The notes under the pieces: model-generated | Seen by the model: the letters and a program-made list of their open reading frames with translations, nothing else | What the model was told of the DNA's origin: nothing | Database searches by the model: none | Shown: positions 51,564 through 61,529 of the stretch, piece after piece | How positions within the stretch are numbered: position 1 is the first letter of the stretch | Layout of the letters: every line of letters starts with the position of its first letter | From: Allomeiothermus silvanus DSM 9946 | GTDB lineage: Bacteria; Deinococcota; Deinococci; Deinococcales; Thermaceae | Assembly: GCF_000092125.1 (NCBI RefSeq) | Contig: NC_014212.1 | Span: 826,001-890,000, forward strand | DNA: 64,000 bases | Direction of reading: 5' to 3' | Made by a program: the position numbers and the translations under genes

Positions 51564-53096
51564 ATGCCCCGACGCTTTCGGTCTTTTGCCTGGCTGGCCT
51601 GGCCGGTGTGGGCTTTCCTGGCCCTGGCCCTTTTCTACCCGCTGTGGCAGATTCTCGCCTTGGGGGTGGGGGAGGGGTTAGGCCCCACCCTGGCCAACCC
51701 CTACTACTGGGGCCGCCTGGCTTGGAGCCTGGCCTACGGGCTGGGCTCGAGTTTGCTGGTGATCGCCCTGGCGCTTCCGCTGGCCTACGCCTTCCGTTAC
51801 CGTTTCCCCGGGCGTGACCTCTGGCTCTCCCTGGCGACGGTTCCTTTTGTGCTTCCCACCATAGTGGTGGCGCTGGGCTTCCTGGCCTTGGTAGGACCGC
51901 ATGGGGTGCTGGGGATCAACCTCTACGGCACGCCCTGGATTCTCTTCTGGGCCAGCGCTTTTTACAACCTTGGGCTGGTGTTGCGGATGCTGGTGGCGGT
52001 TTTGCCAGCCCTCGAGCCCCCCTTGGCCGCCGCCCGCACCCTGGGAGCCCCTCCGCTGCGGGCCTACTGGCGGGTAGGGGCTCCCCTACTGGCCCCGGCC
52101 CTCCTCGCCGGGGGCGGCCTGACGTTTTTGTACAGCTTCAGCAGTTTTGGCCTACCCCTGCTGCTGGGTGGGTCGCGGTACGCCACAATCGAGGTCGAGG
52201 TCTACGGGCTGTTGGCCTACCGCCTGGCCTTTCCCGAGGCCACCGCCTTGATCCTGCTGCAACTGGCGGTGTTAGCCCTGGTGAGCTTTCTTTACCTGAA
52301 CGCCCAGACCCGGCTCTCGCTCTCCTTGGCCCCTTCCGCTTTGCCCAAAGCCCTACCCAGTGCCGCGGCCTGGCGTCTGGCGGCGGGGGTATGGCTGTTT
52401 TTCCTGGCCCTGTACGCCCCGCTTTTGGCCCTGCTGGCTCGAGCCTTGGCTGCCCCGGAGGCGTTGGCCTCGGCCTGGACGGGCGGGGACTTCACCCCCG
52501 GCGCGCTGGCCCTGGCCAACACCCTGCGCTTCGCCGGGCTCAGCTTGCTGGTGGCTTTGCCGGTGGGCTTTGCCTATGCCTACGCGGTCTGGCGGGGGGA
52601 TAAGGGCCTCGATCTGGCGGGCCTCTTCCCGCTCATGGTGAGCCCGGTGGCGGTGGGGCTAGGGTATCTGCTGGCTTACCCTAGCCTGAGCGGTTCGCTC
52701 TTGATCCTGATCGGGGCTTATGCGCTGCTGAGCTACCCGCTGTTGGCCCGGGCCCTACTACCGGCTTTGCGGGCCCTGCCCAAGGGGGTGCTCGAGGCCG
52801 CCCGGGTGCTGGGAGCCAGCCCCTGGCGCAGGCTTTGGCGGGTGGAGTGGCCCTTGCTGCGGCCTGCGCTCCTCTCGGGTACAGCCTTGGCCTTGGCGGC
52901 GGTGGTGGGGGAGTTCGGGGCCACGCTGGTGCTGCGGCGGCCTGAATGGACCACGCTCTCGCTGGCCATCTACGAGCGCTTGGGAAAGCCGGGGGCGGAG
53001 CCCTTCCGGGAGGCGCTGGCGCTGGCGGGATTGCTGGCGGTGCTGGCGGGGGGAGTGTTTTTGCTGTTGGACCGGGGGCGGAGGGCGGTCGGTTAG
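51564..53096 (+). CDS. thiP: Thiamine ABC transporter permease
   Basis: A 510-residue permease with two fused halves of about six helices each. The two EAA loops are AARTLGAPPLRAYWRVGAPLLAP and AARVLGASPWRRLWRVEWPLLRP. A TTG at 51540 is a possible earlier start; the ATG at 51564 gives a normal N-terminus. It follows thiB by 33 nt. No ATPase gene (thiQ) follows, so the energy-coupling subunit must come from elsewhere. Confidence 0.9.
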   Translation: MPRRFRSFAWLAWPVWAFLALALFYPLWQILALGVGEGLGPTLANPYYWGRLAWSLAYGLGSSLLVIALALPLAYAFRYRFPGRDLWLSLATVPFVLPTIVVALGFLALVGPHGVLGINLYGTPWILFWASAFYNLGLVLRMLVAVLPALEPPLAAARTLGAPPLRAYWRVGAPLLAPALLAGGGLTFLYSFSSFGLPLLLGGSRYATIEVEVYGLLAYRLAFPEATALILLQLAVLALVSFLYLNAQTRLSLSLAPSALPKALPSAAAWRLAAGVWLFFLALYAPLLALLARALAAPEALASAWTGGDFTPGALALANTLRFAGLSLLVALPVGFAYAYAVWRGDKGLDLAGLFPLMVSPVAVGLGYLLAYPSLSGSLLILIGAYALLSYPLLARALLPALRALPKGVLEAARVLGASPWRRLWRVEWPLLRPALLSGTALALAAVVGEFGATLVLRRPEWTTLSLAIYERLGKPGAEPFREALALAGLLAVLAGGVFLLLDRGRRAVG

Positions 53097-53106
53097 AGAA
53101 AAGAGG

Positions 53107-53140
53107 GGGCGTGGGGGGGTACATGGACTCCCCCACGCCC
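53107..53140. repeat. Hairpin after thiP
   Basis: GGGCGTGGGGG (53107-53117) and CCCCCACGCCC (53130-53140) form a perfect 11-bp stem 10 bp past the thiP stop. It lacks a T run but may still end or protect the thiBP transcript. Confidence 0.5.
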
Positions 53141-53238
53141 GCCAGAGGCGGAGATAACAGCGACCAGGAGAGAGCGTTCTTGAAACTTGGAGTAGGGGGT
53201 TCCATCGGGGTAAAACTCCAACCAAACACCCGTGGCAT

Positions 53239-53260
53239 CCGCCCCGCCTTGGCGGGGCGG
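53239..53260. repeat. GC-rich hairpin in the thiP-ligase gap
   Basis: CCGCCCCGCC and GGCGGGGCGG pair perfectly around a TT loop. It marks the start of a 250-bp run of repeats. Confidence 0.5.
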
Positions 53261-53313
53261 GAAGCATTGCCATATGCATGCCGATACGGAGTCAAGGGGC
53301 TCGGACGGAGCCT

Positions 53314-53367
53314 ACCCGGCTGTCGCCGCGAAACTACGCCACCCGGCTATCGCCGCGAAACTGCACC
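53314..53367. repeat. Tandem 27-bp repeat (two units)
   Basis: Two adjacent 27-bp units begin ACCCGGCTGTCGCCGCGAAA and ACCCGGCTATCGCCGCGAAA and differ at three positions. A shorter relative, TCGCCGCGAA, recurs at 53418 inside the next hairpin. Confidence 0.65.
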
Positions 53368-53405
53368 TCGGGGATGGGTGCTGCACTGGCAGCCCCATGA
53401 GAACC

Positions 53406-53479
53406 GAGATGCTTCTTTCGCCGCGAAGCGGGGTGAAGCCCCGCTCTACCCCGCCTACCGGCGGCGAAAGAAGCGTCTC
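53406..53479. repeat. Long hairpin with a nested stem
   Basis: GAGATGCTTCTTTCGCCGC (53406-53424) pairs over 19 positions with 53461-53479, with a single G-U wobble. Inside lies a second stem GCGGGG-TGAA-CCCCGC type (about 53428-53444). The intergenic stretch 53097-53589 has no gene I can support, so this is the main structure in it. Confidence 0.65.
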
Positions 53480-53589
53480 AGAGCGGGGAGTCGTCACTAT
53501 ATGCTGAAGCCCGCTGAGTTTTGTAGGCACCGGCTCGGGAGCCTCGAGACCCGGCCCTAAGGTGGGTGGGGTTGGCCTGAGTAGTAGTT

Positions 53590-55062
53590 CTACGCAACCC
53601 CCTCGGGTGGGGTAGGCTTTTGCCCCAGCAAAGCCCAGGCGGCGGCAATCAAGACCAGGTGCAAAGGCTCGACCTGGGGTACGGGGAACCAGAAGAGGTA
53701 GTAGATAAAGATGGCTAGTAAACCCATGGCGAGAGATCGTTGCAACAACCGCCCTCTCCAACCCCTCAGTACCGGGTACAGATACAAGCCCAACCATACC
53801 AATGCGCCTAGCAGGCCAAAGGCCAACAGCCGGTCCAGGATTAGATTGTGAGCCTTATCGAGAAAATACATGAGTATCTTGGCCGCTTTCCCTGAACCGG
53901 TCCAGTTTTCAAATTCGACCAGAAACGAGCGGGATCGTAGAGGGTCATTGGCGCGCCATAGCGGCTTTATCTCCTTTACCCGCGCTTGTGGCGGCCACCC
54001 GTACTCTAAGCGGTATTCCTCTAGCAGATGTTCGATGGGAATATGGCGGATAAGAGCCAGGCGGAAGGCGTCAGGACCCCCGCCGAGCACAGGCCAGCCA
54101 GGGATGGTGCGGGTAGCCTCCCAGGCGAGCTTCCAGATGATGATACGGGTTTGACCCGTGGTGAGATCAGCATAACTACGGTCGAAACCCAGGCGGTTTG
54201 GCAGCAACTCCTTGGCAGCGAAGAAGCTAAGGAGTACTAAGCTGCTGGCCCACAAAAGGCGTGGTTGTCGCTGAATCAAGTTCCAGATGAGCAAAATACC
54301 TATAAGCGCCAGCAGCGAAGCTTTGTTAGTGGTGACCCCCAAACCCGCTGCGATGAGCAGCACTTGCAAGAGCAGCCAGGCGCGTTTCCTCTCTTCAGTC
54401 AGAAGCCACATCCCCAAGCCGACAAAAACCAGCGGTAGCAGGAAACCCGCAGCCATGCCGGGGTGGCCGATAGTACCGACCGGGGCCTCATAGGGAACAC
54501 CCCGAACCAAAGGGCCAATGAACTCCGCACCCAGTTTTTGTGCCATGAGGATTGCTGCCTCCAGGCTTCCCCCCAGCACCATCACGCGCAGTGCGATGAT
54601 GGCGGTTGACGAAGTCCCTGCGTTAGCAGAGGAAGTTTCCTGCCGCAGCACCCGGTAGGCAAAAATCCCGAAAAGAACAAGCCCGACTTGGTATAAGAGG
54701 CCATCCAGACGTCCCCGGCCACCCAGAATGACGGATGAGGCATCGTCATCCTGGGCGTTCAAAGAACTAGGTATGACACTGGCAAGGTAAACCAGCAGCA
54801 GAATAACAAAAGGGCTACGGTAGGCTGCCATGCCCCGCTGGGCCTGCAGGAGCCCCAGGATACCCACAAACAGCAGCAAAAGTATGCGCGGGAGGATCCA
54901 CACCTCTTCAGGGTTGACCCATGCAGCACCGAAATAAAGAGGCCGGACGATAAAGGGGTATAGCAACAGCACCCCGGTCAGTAAGAAGAACCAGAAGCGC
55001 TCAGCTTGCAAATTATGTGTCCACCAGGTCTTTTGCAAGAAAAACTCCGTGCATTCTGGCAT
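53590..55062 (-). CDS. O-antigen ligase-family membrane protein, candidate pilin oligosaccharyltransferase
   Basis: A 490-residue protein with about twelve membrane helices and a long external loop (about residues 300-400). That loop holds TGQTRIIIWKLAWEATRTIPGWPVLGGGPDAF and later DKAHNLILDRLLAFG, the Wzy_C core with R, W, GxGP-like and H residues. The family joins glycans to lipid A, or, as PglL/TfpO types, to Ser/Thr of pilins. It starts (ATG 55062) right at the stop of the second pilin gene, so pilin glycosylation is the most likely role (inference). Upstream in-frame codons to 55233 overlap the pilin gene and are not used. Confidence 0.78.
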   Translation of the reverse strand: MPECTEFFLQKTWWTHNLQAERFWFFLLTGVLLLYPFIVRPLYFGAAWVNPEEVWILPRILLLLFVGILGLLQAQRGMAAYRSPFVILLLVYLASVIPSSLNAQDDDASSVILGGRGRLDGLLYQVGLVLFGIFAYRVLRQETSSANAGTSSTAIIALRVMVLGGSLEAAILMAQKLGAEFIGPLVRGVPYEAPVGTIGHPGMAAGFLLPLVFVGLGMWLLTEERKRAWLLLQVLLIAAGLGVTTNKASLLALIGILLIWNLIQRQPRLLWASSLVLLSFFAAKELLPNRLGFDRSYADLTTGQTRIIIWKLAWEATRTIPGWPVLGGGPDAFRLALIRHIPIEHLLEEYRLEYGWPPQARVKEIKPLWRANDPLRSRSFLVEFENWTGSGKAAKILMYFLDKAHNLILDRLLAFGLLGALVWLGLYLYPVLRGWRGRLLQRSLAMGLLAIFIYYLFWFPVPQVEPLHLVLIAAAWALLGQKPTPPEGVA

Positions 55063-55063
55063 G

Positions 55064-55432
55064 CTAGCGCAGCCAGTATATGGCCGAGATACTTTGTCCG
55101 GTGGCATCGGTGACCGTGACGATATAGCGGTTATCGCTCGGATCGCGGACGATGTGGCACGATTGGATGCCCTTAGGGTACTGTGCGGGTGCCCCTTCGC
55201 TTTGCAACAGCGGCTCCTTGCAGTCTCCCCCATCGAGTGAGGAGGCGTCGGCTCCCTTGGTGTCCACCATGGCGATCCACTGGATCACCTGCTTAAGGTA
55301 AAGCCGGGCGGCTGTTTCCATGCTGCGCTTGCGAGATTGCAGCAGGTTAGGAAGGAGTACCGCGGCCAGGATGGCGATAATGGCTACCGCGACGAGCAGC
55401 TCTGGAAGCGTGAATCCCCCGACCCTTCTCAC
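55064..55432 (-). CDS. Type IV pilin-like protein (second of two)
   Basis: The prepilin leader is MRRVGG followed by FTLPELLVAVAIIAILAAVL, with the Gly-Phe cleavage site and Glu5 (PilD processing). The 122-residue protein continues with LLQSRKRSMETAARLYLKQVIQWIAM and a beta domain with a Cys pair (GGDCKEP, IQSCHIV). AAGGAGTGATCCT before the GTG at 55432 is a good ribosome site and fixes the start. It is a minor pilin or variant beside the main pilin gene. Confidence 0.85.
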   Translation of the reverse strand: MRRVGGFTLPELLVAVAIIAILAAVLLPNLLQSRKRSMETAARLYLKQVIQWIAMVDTKGADASSLDGGDCKEPLLQSEGAPAQYPKGIQSCHIVRDPSDNRYIVTVTDATGQSISAIYWLR

Positions 55433-55452
55433 AGGATCACTCCTTGTTAGGC

Positions 55453-55475
55453 AAAAGGCCGGGGAGAACCCCCGG
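55453..55475 (-). terminator. Partial terminator between the two pilin genes
   Basis: On the minus strand CCGGGG and CCCCGG (55470-55475 and 55459-55464) form a stem followed, after GCC, by TTTT. It could lower the level of the downstream pilin and ligase relative to the first pilin. Confidence 0.55.
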
Positions 55476-55498
55476 ACCCCTTGCAACAGGTGAGGTTT

Positions 55499-55858
55499 TT
55501 AGTAGACCGCCGTTACAACGGTGCCATTTACCGAGGTAACGGTGATGGTGGAGCGGCCTGTGGTGGAGTTATAGGCGATGCTGCAGTTTTGAACGGCAGC
55601 GGGGAAGTTTGCGGGCGCTCCTTCGGAGATGAGCTTGTCGTCCTTGCAGCTAGTGATACCAGTGATACCAACCCCCGCGGTATCTGCAGCGGCCAGCCAG
55701 GTGGCGACTTGCCGGGCATAAGATGCGGCAGCCTGGTCGTTGGCGCGCTTACGGGCGTTGAGCACGTTGGGGATCAGCACCGCGGCCAAAATGGCGATGA
55801 TCGCGATGACGATCAACAGCTCGATGAGGGTGAAGCCTTGGGTCTTGTTCTTGCGCAT
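55499..55858 (-). CDS. Major type IV pilin-like protein
   Basis: The leader MRKNKTQG is followed by FTLIELLIVIAIIAILAAVLIPNVLNARKRAND, the classical type IV pilin N-terminal helix with Glu5. The mature protein is short (about 111 residues) with one Cys pair (GITSCKDDK, VQNCSIA) and many Ser/Thr in the last 30 residues (YNSTTGRSTITVTSVNGT), possible O-glycan sites. AGAAGGAAGG before the ATG is a strong ribosome site. It is the first gene of a pilin-pilin-ligase operon and resembles Thermus PilA4. Confidence 0.9.
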   Translation of the reverse strand: MRKNKTQGFTLIELLIVIAIIAILAAVLIPNVLNARKRANDQAAASYARQVATWLAAADTAGVGITGITSCKDDKLISEGAPANFPAAVQNCSIAYNSTTGRSTITVTSVNGTVVTAVY

Positions 55859-55878
55859 GGTTTCCTTCCTTCTGGGTG

Positions 55879-55907
55879 CCGCGCCATGTATATGGATATG
55901 GGCGCGG
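55879..55907 (-). promoter_or_regulatory. Leader hairpin upstream of the major pilin gene
   Basis: CCGCGCC (55879-55885) and GGCGCGG (55901-55907) pair across a 15-nt AT-rich loop in the pilin leader, 20 nt before the ribosome site. It may stabilise the abundant pilin mRNA. The remaining 55908-56160 holds no gene I can support. Confidence 0.35.
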
Positions 55908-56166
55908 TATCGGGTACTGCTAGCGAGAGGGCCTAGTGCCGGTGTGACGACGAAAGGGCGACGGCCTACATCTCTATCCTAGGGTTCACCCGCCGGGGGG
56001 CTTGTGACGGATGCACCTAGGGGGCAGGAGGCGCAGGGGGACAAGAGAGCGAGAGCGAGGGATACCGGGTAGGGATGAGATACTGCGCCTCCTTAGGCAA
56101 GAGTCTGCCGCGAAGGTTTAAACAAACTGTAAAAACGCGAAGAAGCCCCTGCGGTAAGATGGGCCT

Positions 56167-56778
56167 ATGGGCGAAGCAGCCAAGGTGCTGGCCCGGCTGA
56201 CGTTCGAGGAGTACCTGGCCTTGGAAGAAAAGGCCCCCCATAAGCACGAGCTGGTGGACGGGGTGATGTACGCCATGGCCGGGGCCAGCGACCGGCATAA
56301 CGGGGTGGTGATGAACCTCGCTGCCCGGCTGTGGCAAGCGGCTAGGGGAAAGGGCTGCCGGGTCTACGCCAGCGCCATGAAACTCAAGATCAACGACGGG
56401 CGCAGCTACTACCCGGATGTGATGGTAGTGTGTACCGACGACCCTCACCCCTACTACAAAGAATCCCCCTGCCTGATCGTGGAGGTGCTCTCGGAGACCA
56501 CCGAGGCGGTGGACCGGCGGGAGAAGCTCGAGCACTACCGCCGCATCCCCAGCGTGCAGGCCTACCTGCTGGTGGACTCGAGGGCCCGCCGGGTGGAGGG
56601 CTATTACCGCCAGGGGGAGCAGTGGCTCTATACCGATGCGCTGGGGATGGGCGAGGTCAGCGTGCCCGGCCCTCCGCTGCGCCTCTCGCTGGACGAGATC
56701 TACGAAGGCCTTGATGTGCCCGACCGGCTTCCCGAAGATCCCGATGCTGAACCCGGACAAACACATGTGAGACTCTAA
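56167..56778 (+). CDS. Uma2-family endonuclease-like protein, 3' end altered by an IS
   Basis: A 203-residue protein of the PD-(D/E)XK-like Uma2 family, abundant in cyanobacteria and Thermaceae, function mostly unknown. Motifs: FEEYLALEEKAPHKHELVDGVMYAM, YYPDVMVVC with the catalytic Asp, PCLIVEVLSETTEAVDRREKLEHYRRIPSV with Glu-x-Leu, and AYLLVDSRARRVEGYYRQ. TAAGAT ends 6 nt before the ATG. An IS481-type copy is inserted at the last codon: the native end would be PEDPDA-stop, but the frame now adds EPGQTHVRL from the element. Confidence 0.85.
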   Translation: MGEAAKVLARLTFEEYLALEEKAPHKHELVDGVMYAMAGASDRHNGVVMNLAARLWQAARGKGCRVYASAMKLKINDGRSYYPDVMVVCTDDPHPYYKESPCLIVEVLSETTEAVDRREKLEHYRRIPSVQAYLLVDSRARRVEGYYRQGEQWLYTDALGMGEVSVPGPPLRLSLDEIYEGLDVPDRLPEDPDAEPGQTHVRL

Positions 56779-56824
56779 GCTGGGATAAAAAGAGGGGAAC
56801 CGACCAGGAAAGGAGGTTCCCCAG

Positions 56825-58009
<1,185 letters not shown>

Positions 58010-58012
58010 GAA

Positions 58013-58049
58013 AAGCTTCCCCGGCAACTCTGCCGGGGGGCTTCTTTTT
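58013..58049 (+). terminator. tRNA-Ala terminator
   Basis: CCCCGGCA (58019-58026) and TGCCGGGG (58031-58038) with loop ACTC, extended by AAGC/GCTT, then CTTTTT. A strong intrinsic terminator right after the tRNA. Confidence 0.9.
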
Positions 58050-58194
58050 ACCGGCTGTGCGGGGTTCGCCTGGGCCCTCCCTTTATACATCTGTATAAGC
58101 CTTATTTACATCCCTTCGGCAAGATAGGGGGCAAGTTGCTATCGGCATGCGGCCAAGGTATGGATAGGACGATTGGGGAGGAATCAAACACTCC

Positions 58195-60111
58195 ATGCGC
58201 ATTTCTCGGGGAGCTTGGCTCAATCTGAACCGCCCGGTTCACCTTCCCCGTTTGAACCTGCTCCAGCGCTTCACCCTGCTGGGGCTCGGGGTGACCTTGT
58301 TGCTAGGGGGGGTGTTTGGCTACCTGCTCAGCCAGCGGATGGCCCAGGATGCCCTGCAAGATAGCGCCCGCGAGACCGCCACGCTGGTGATGGGCGGGGT
58401 GGGGGAAGTCTCGGCGCAGGATTTCCTGCCTGGCCAAGAGACCTTCCGCACCTGGCAGCGGCGGCTAGGGGTTAAAGACCGATTGGGCGGGGTGGAGGTT
58501 CGGGTATGGAGTCCCCAAGGGGTGCTGATCTATCCCGATGACCCCCGCTCGGCTCCAGAAGGCGGGGTCGCGCAGGCCCTGGCGGGGGAGGCGGTTTCGG
58601 CTCGGGCTTCGCAAGGGCGGCTCGAGGTGTTTGTTCCGGTCCGGGTAGCGGGCCAGGTGGTGGGGGCTTACCAGATCTACCGGCCTATAGCCCCCCTCGA
58701 GGAGCGCATCTCGCGGATCCAAGCCTGGGCCTGGGGCTCTTCGCTGGGGGTGTTTGTCCTGCTGTTTTTGGCCCTCTCTGCTTTGTTGCGCGGGGCCAGC
58801 CGCGAGATCCAACGCACGGCCTTCTATGATCCCCTCACCGGCCTGCCGGGCCGCCAATTCCTTCGCGAGATCGCCGAAGCTAGCATGGCCCGCGCCCACC
58901 GCGTAGGGATGGGGATGGCCTTGGTAATTCTCGACCTGGACCGCTTCCAAGAGATCAACGACGCGTTGGGGGCTCCTTCGGGGGACCTGCTGCTCAAGAA
59001 GGTGGGTGAGCGCCTCCAAGCCGATTTGCGGGCCGGGGATATGGTCTGCCGCCTGGGAGGGGATGAGTTCGCTCTGCTGGTTAGCGACGTCAACGTGGGC
59101 GGGGTGGCTGAGGTCGCCAAGCGGATCCTGCTGAGCTTCGGCGAGCCTTTCGAGCTACCCGGACACCGGCAAAAGGTCTACGTGCAAGCCAGCTTGGGGG
59201 TGGCGCTTTACCCCGAGGACGGGGCCGACCTTGAAGAGCTTATGCACGCTGCCGATGTGGCGTTGCGTCGGGCCAAGCAGGAGGACTCGGGTTTTGCCTT
59301 TTACCGCCCCGACTACGACCACCATACCCAAGACCGGCTGGCCCTCCAGGCGGCACTGCACCAGGCCCTCAAGGAAGACGACCTGACCCTGCACTACCAG
59401 TCCATCCTGGACCTTCAGACCGGTGCCTTGGACTGGGCCGAGGCGCTATTGCGCTGGTACCGCGTGGGCGAGCTGGTCATGCCCGGCGCATTCATCCCCT
59501 TAGCCGAGGAGAGCGGTTTGATCGGGAGCCTCGACCGCTTTGTGCTGCGGCGGGCGACGCTGGAGGCGGTCCGGCTGGGCTTACAGATCTCGGTCAACCT
59601 CTCTCCCAAAAGCCTGCATGCGCCAGAGGTGGTGGAGTGGGTGCGCCAGGCCCTGGAAGAGAGCGGGCTCGAGCCCGCCCGATTGTGCCTGGAGATTACC
59701 GAGGTAGCGTTGCGCGGCGATAGCGGGGCAAGCACCCTGCAAACCGAGCGCGAGCAGGCGATAGCCAACCTCAAGGCTTTGCGGGCTTTGGGGGTGCGGA
59801 TTGCCCTGGACGACTTCGGCAGCGGTTACTCCTGGCTCTCCTGCCTCAAGCACACCCCGGTGGATTTGCTCAAAATGGCTCCGACGTTTGTGGCAGGGAT
59901 CGGCAAGGACCCCCGCGACGAGGAGATGCTTCGCTCCCTCATCGCTCTGGGGCATGGCCTGGGGCTCAAGGTGTTGGCCAAGGGGGTGGAGACCCCCGAG
60001 CAACTCGGCTGGCTCCGCGAAGCGGGCTGCGACCTGGCCCAGGGGTACGGGGTGGCCCGCCCGGTACCGCTGGAGATCTTGCGGATGGCCCCCTCCAGCC
60101 TGGCGGGGTAA
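58195..60111 (+). CDS. Membrane GGDEF-EAL protein (cyclic di-GMP turnover)
   Basis: 638 residues: one membrane helix (about 25-45), a periplasmic sensor region to about 175, a second helix, then GGDEF (about 210-375) and EAL (about 385-630) domains. GGDEF is intact ([10 protein letters not shown], with [14 protein letters not shown]), so diguanylate cyclase activity is likely; no RxxD inhibitory site is obvious before it. EAL keeps [22 protein letters not shown] and DDFGSGYS, but has LLKMAP where most have LKID, and AKGVET where most have AEGVET. Phosphodiesterase activity may be weakened. It stands alone after the tRNA. Confidence 0.93.
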   Translation: MRISRGAWLNLNRPVHLPRLNLLQRFTLLGLGVTLLLGGVFGYLLSQRMAQDALQDSARETATLVMGGVGEVSAQDFLPGQETFRTWQRRLGVKDRLGGVEVRVWSPQGVLIYPDDPRSAPEGGVAQALAGEAVSARASQGRLEVFVPVRVAGQVVGAYQIYRPIAPLEERISRIQAWAWGSSLGVFVLLFLALSALLRGASREIQRTAFYDPLTGLPGRQFLREIAEASMARAHRVGMGMALVILDLDRFQEINDALGAPSGDLLLKKVGERLQADLRAGDMVCRLGGDEFALLVSDVNVGGVAEVAKRILLSFGEPFELPGHRQKVYVQASLGVALYPEDGADLEELMHAADVALRRAKQEDSGFAFYRPDYDHHTQDRLALQAALHQALKEDDLTLHYQSILDLQTGALDWAEALLRWYRVGELVMPGAFIPLAEESGLIGSLDRFVLRRATLEAVRLGLQISVNLSPKSLHAPEVVEWVRQALEESGLEPARLCLEITEVALRGDSGASTLQTEREQAIANLKALRALGVRIALDDFGSGYSWLSCLKHTPVDLLKMAPTFVAGIGKDPRDEEMLRSLIALGHGLGLKVLAKGVETPEQLGWLREAGCDLAQGYGVARPVPLEILRMAPSSLAG

Positions 60112-60171
60112 GCAGCGCGGGCTTTGCTTTTGATAAAGCGCATCGAAATCTATACGCTAGGCGGTTGCGTA

Positions 60172-60762
60172 GTGTTGAATAGGAGCGTGCCTTCCGGCCA
60201 CGACCATCACACCGATGCCGAGCTGATGATCTGCACGGCCAGGGGGGACGAAACCGCTCTGGAGGAGCTTTACCGGCGGTATTCGCCTCGGGTCTATGCC
60301 CTGTTGCTGCGTATGCTGGGCGCGCGCGAGGAGGCCGAGGAAGTTTTGCAGGATACCTTTGTACAGATTTTCCGGGAAGCCAGGCGCTATCAACCCGACC
60401 GGGCGGGCGTGGCGGCTTTCGTCTTCACCATTGCCCGCAACCTGGCGCTTTCGCGTTTGCGCTCGAGGGCAGCCCGGCCCCAGAAAGAAGAAGACCGCGA
60501 CCTCCACGACCCCGAGCAGGAGTTAGGGCTCTGGCAGGAGAACGACCGGGAGGGGCGGGTGCTGGTCCAGCGGGCGCTAGCTGGGCTGAGCCCGGAGGAG
60601 CGACAACTGCTCGAGGAGTCCTTCTACTGGGGTTATAGCCACCCCGAACTGGCCGAGCGCCATAACGTGCCTTTGGGTACGGTCAAGACCAAAATACGCC
60701 GAGCGCTCCTCAAACTGCGGGAATTTCTGAGCGGGGCCCAGGTACGGGAGGGGGGAGAATGA
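60172..60762 (+). CDS. ECF-type RNA polymerase sigma factor
   Basis: A 196-residue group 4 sigma factor. Region 2 is DETALEELYRRYSPRVYALLLRMLGAREEAEEVLQDTFVQIFREA; region 4 is LAGLSPEERQLLEESFYWGYSHPELAERHNVPLGTVKTKIRRALLKL. Two regions are joined by an acidic linker. A GTG at 60172 after TACGCT (60153-60158) is preferred; the frame is open upstream to 60124. Its stop overlaps the anti-sigma gene ATG (ATGA), so the two are a coupled pair. Confidence 0.9.
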   Translation: MLNRSVPSGHDHHTDAELMICTARGDETALEELYRRYSPRVYALLLRMLGAREEAEEVLQDTFVQIFREARRYQPDRAGVAAFVFTIARNLALSRLRSRAARPQKEEDRDLHDPEQELGLWQENDREGRVLVQRALAGLSPEERQLLEESFYWGYSHPELAERHNVPLGTVKTKIRRALLKLREFLSGAQVREGGE

Positions 60763-61403
60763 GGGACCTGCGCGAACTCCTCCCCGATTACCTGTTGGGC
60801 CAACTGAGCCTCGCAGAAACTCGCGAGGTCGAGGCCTGGCTTGAGGCTTCCCCCCAGGCGCGAGCGGAGCTTGAAAGCCTCGAGTCCGCCCTTTTCGCGC
60901 TCCCCCAGGGGCTGGTTCCAGTGAACCCACCTCCCCACCTGTGGGGCGAGGTTACGAAGCGTTTACACAGCAAACCCCTGGGCCGCTCCCGCTCCCTTTG
61001 GGTAGGGGGGATCGCCGCAGCCTTCTTGGTGTTGGCGGGCTGGGGAATTTTTTCCTTTGCCAGCTACCGCGCCTTGCAGGCCGAACAGGCCCAGCTGGCG
61101 CACTGGCTTGCGCTCCCTGCACAGTGGCACCTTCTGAAGAACGCTGAAGGGGAGGGAATCGGTAGCATGATCTGGACCAAGGACGGCGGCTGTTTGATCG
61201 TGATGCGCGATCCTCCCCCTGCGGGAAAGGTCTACCAGGCCTGGGGGAGTGAGAAGGGCCGTAAGGTCTCGCTGGGGACTTTCCGCGGGCGGATTTATGA
61301 AACCAACTTCCTGGGCTTCGACCGCATAGGGGTGAGCCTCGAGCCCCCAGGGGGAAACCTTCAACCCACCGAGCCGCTGATTTCGATCCCGATCCAGGGT
61401 TAG
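60759..61403 (+). CDS. Anti-sigma factor, RskA-like
   Basis: A 214-residue membrane protein. The N-terminal zinc-free anti-sigma domain (RELLPDYLLGQLSLAETREVEAWLEASPQARAELE) binds the sigma factor; one helix (WVGGIAAAFLVLAGWGIFSF) crosses the membrane; the C-terminal domain (about 125-214, PPPAGKVYQAWGSEKGRKVSLG) matches the RskA C-terminal beta-domain outside. It overlaps the sigma gene by 4 nt. The signal that releases the sigma factor is unknown. Confidence 0.88.
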   Translation: MRDLRELLPDYLLGQLSLAETREVEAWLEASPQARAELESLESALFALPQGLVPVNPPPHLWGEVTKRLHSKPLGRSRSLWVGGIAAAFLVLAGWGIFSFASYRALQAEQAQLAHWLALPAQWHLLKNAEGEGIGSMIWTKDGGCLIVMRDPPPAGKVYQAWGSEKGRKVSLGTFRGRIYETNFLGFDRIGVSLEPPGGNLQPTEPLISIPIQG

Positions 61404-61441
61404 GGAAGCTGTCTTACGCCATCTGGGGTACATCGTAAATG

Positions 61442-61463
61442 CGCCCCCGGGGGTCGGGGGGCG
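61442..61463. repeat. GC hairpin after the anti-sigma gene
   Basis: CGCCCCC (61442-61448) and GGGGGCG (61457-61463) pair across an 8-nt loop. No T run follows; possibly a weak terminator. Confidence 0.4.
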
Positions 61464-61529
61464 AACTCCTTTCCACCGCGTTTCTAGAAGATGCGTACGA
61501 CCTGGGGGCGCGACAGTAATATGTAATCC

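Noticed and set aside
53281-53480. Possible CRISPR array in the repeat-rich region
   Set aside because: Only two 27-bp units, directly adjacent with no spacers, and no cas genes nearby. No CRISPR array is seen anywhere in the window.
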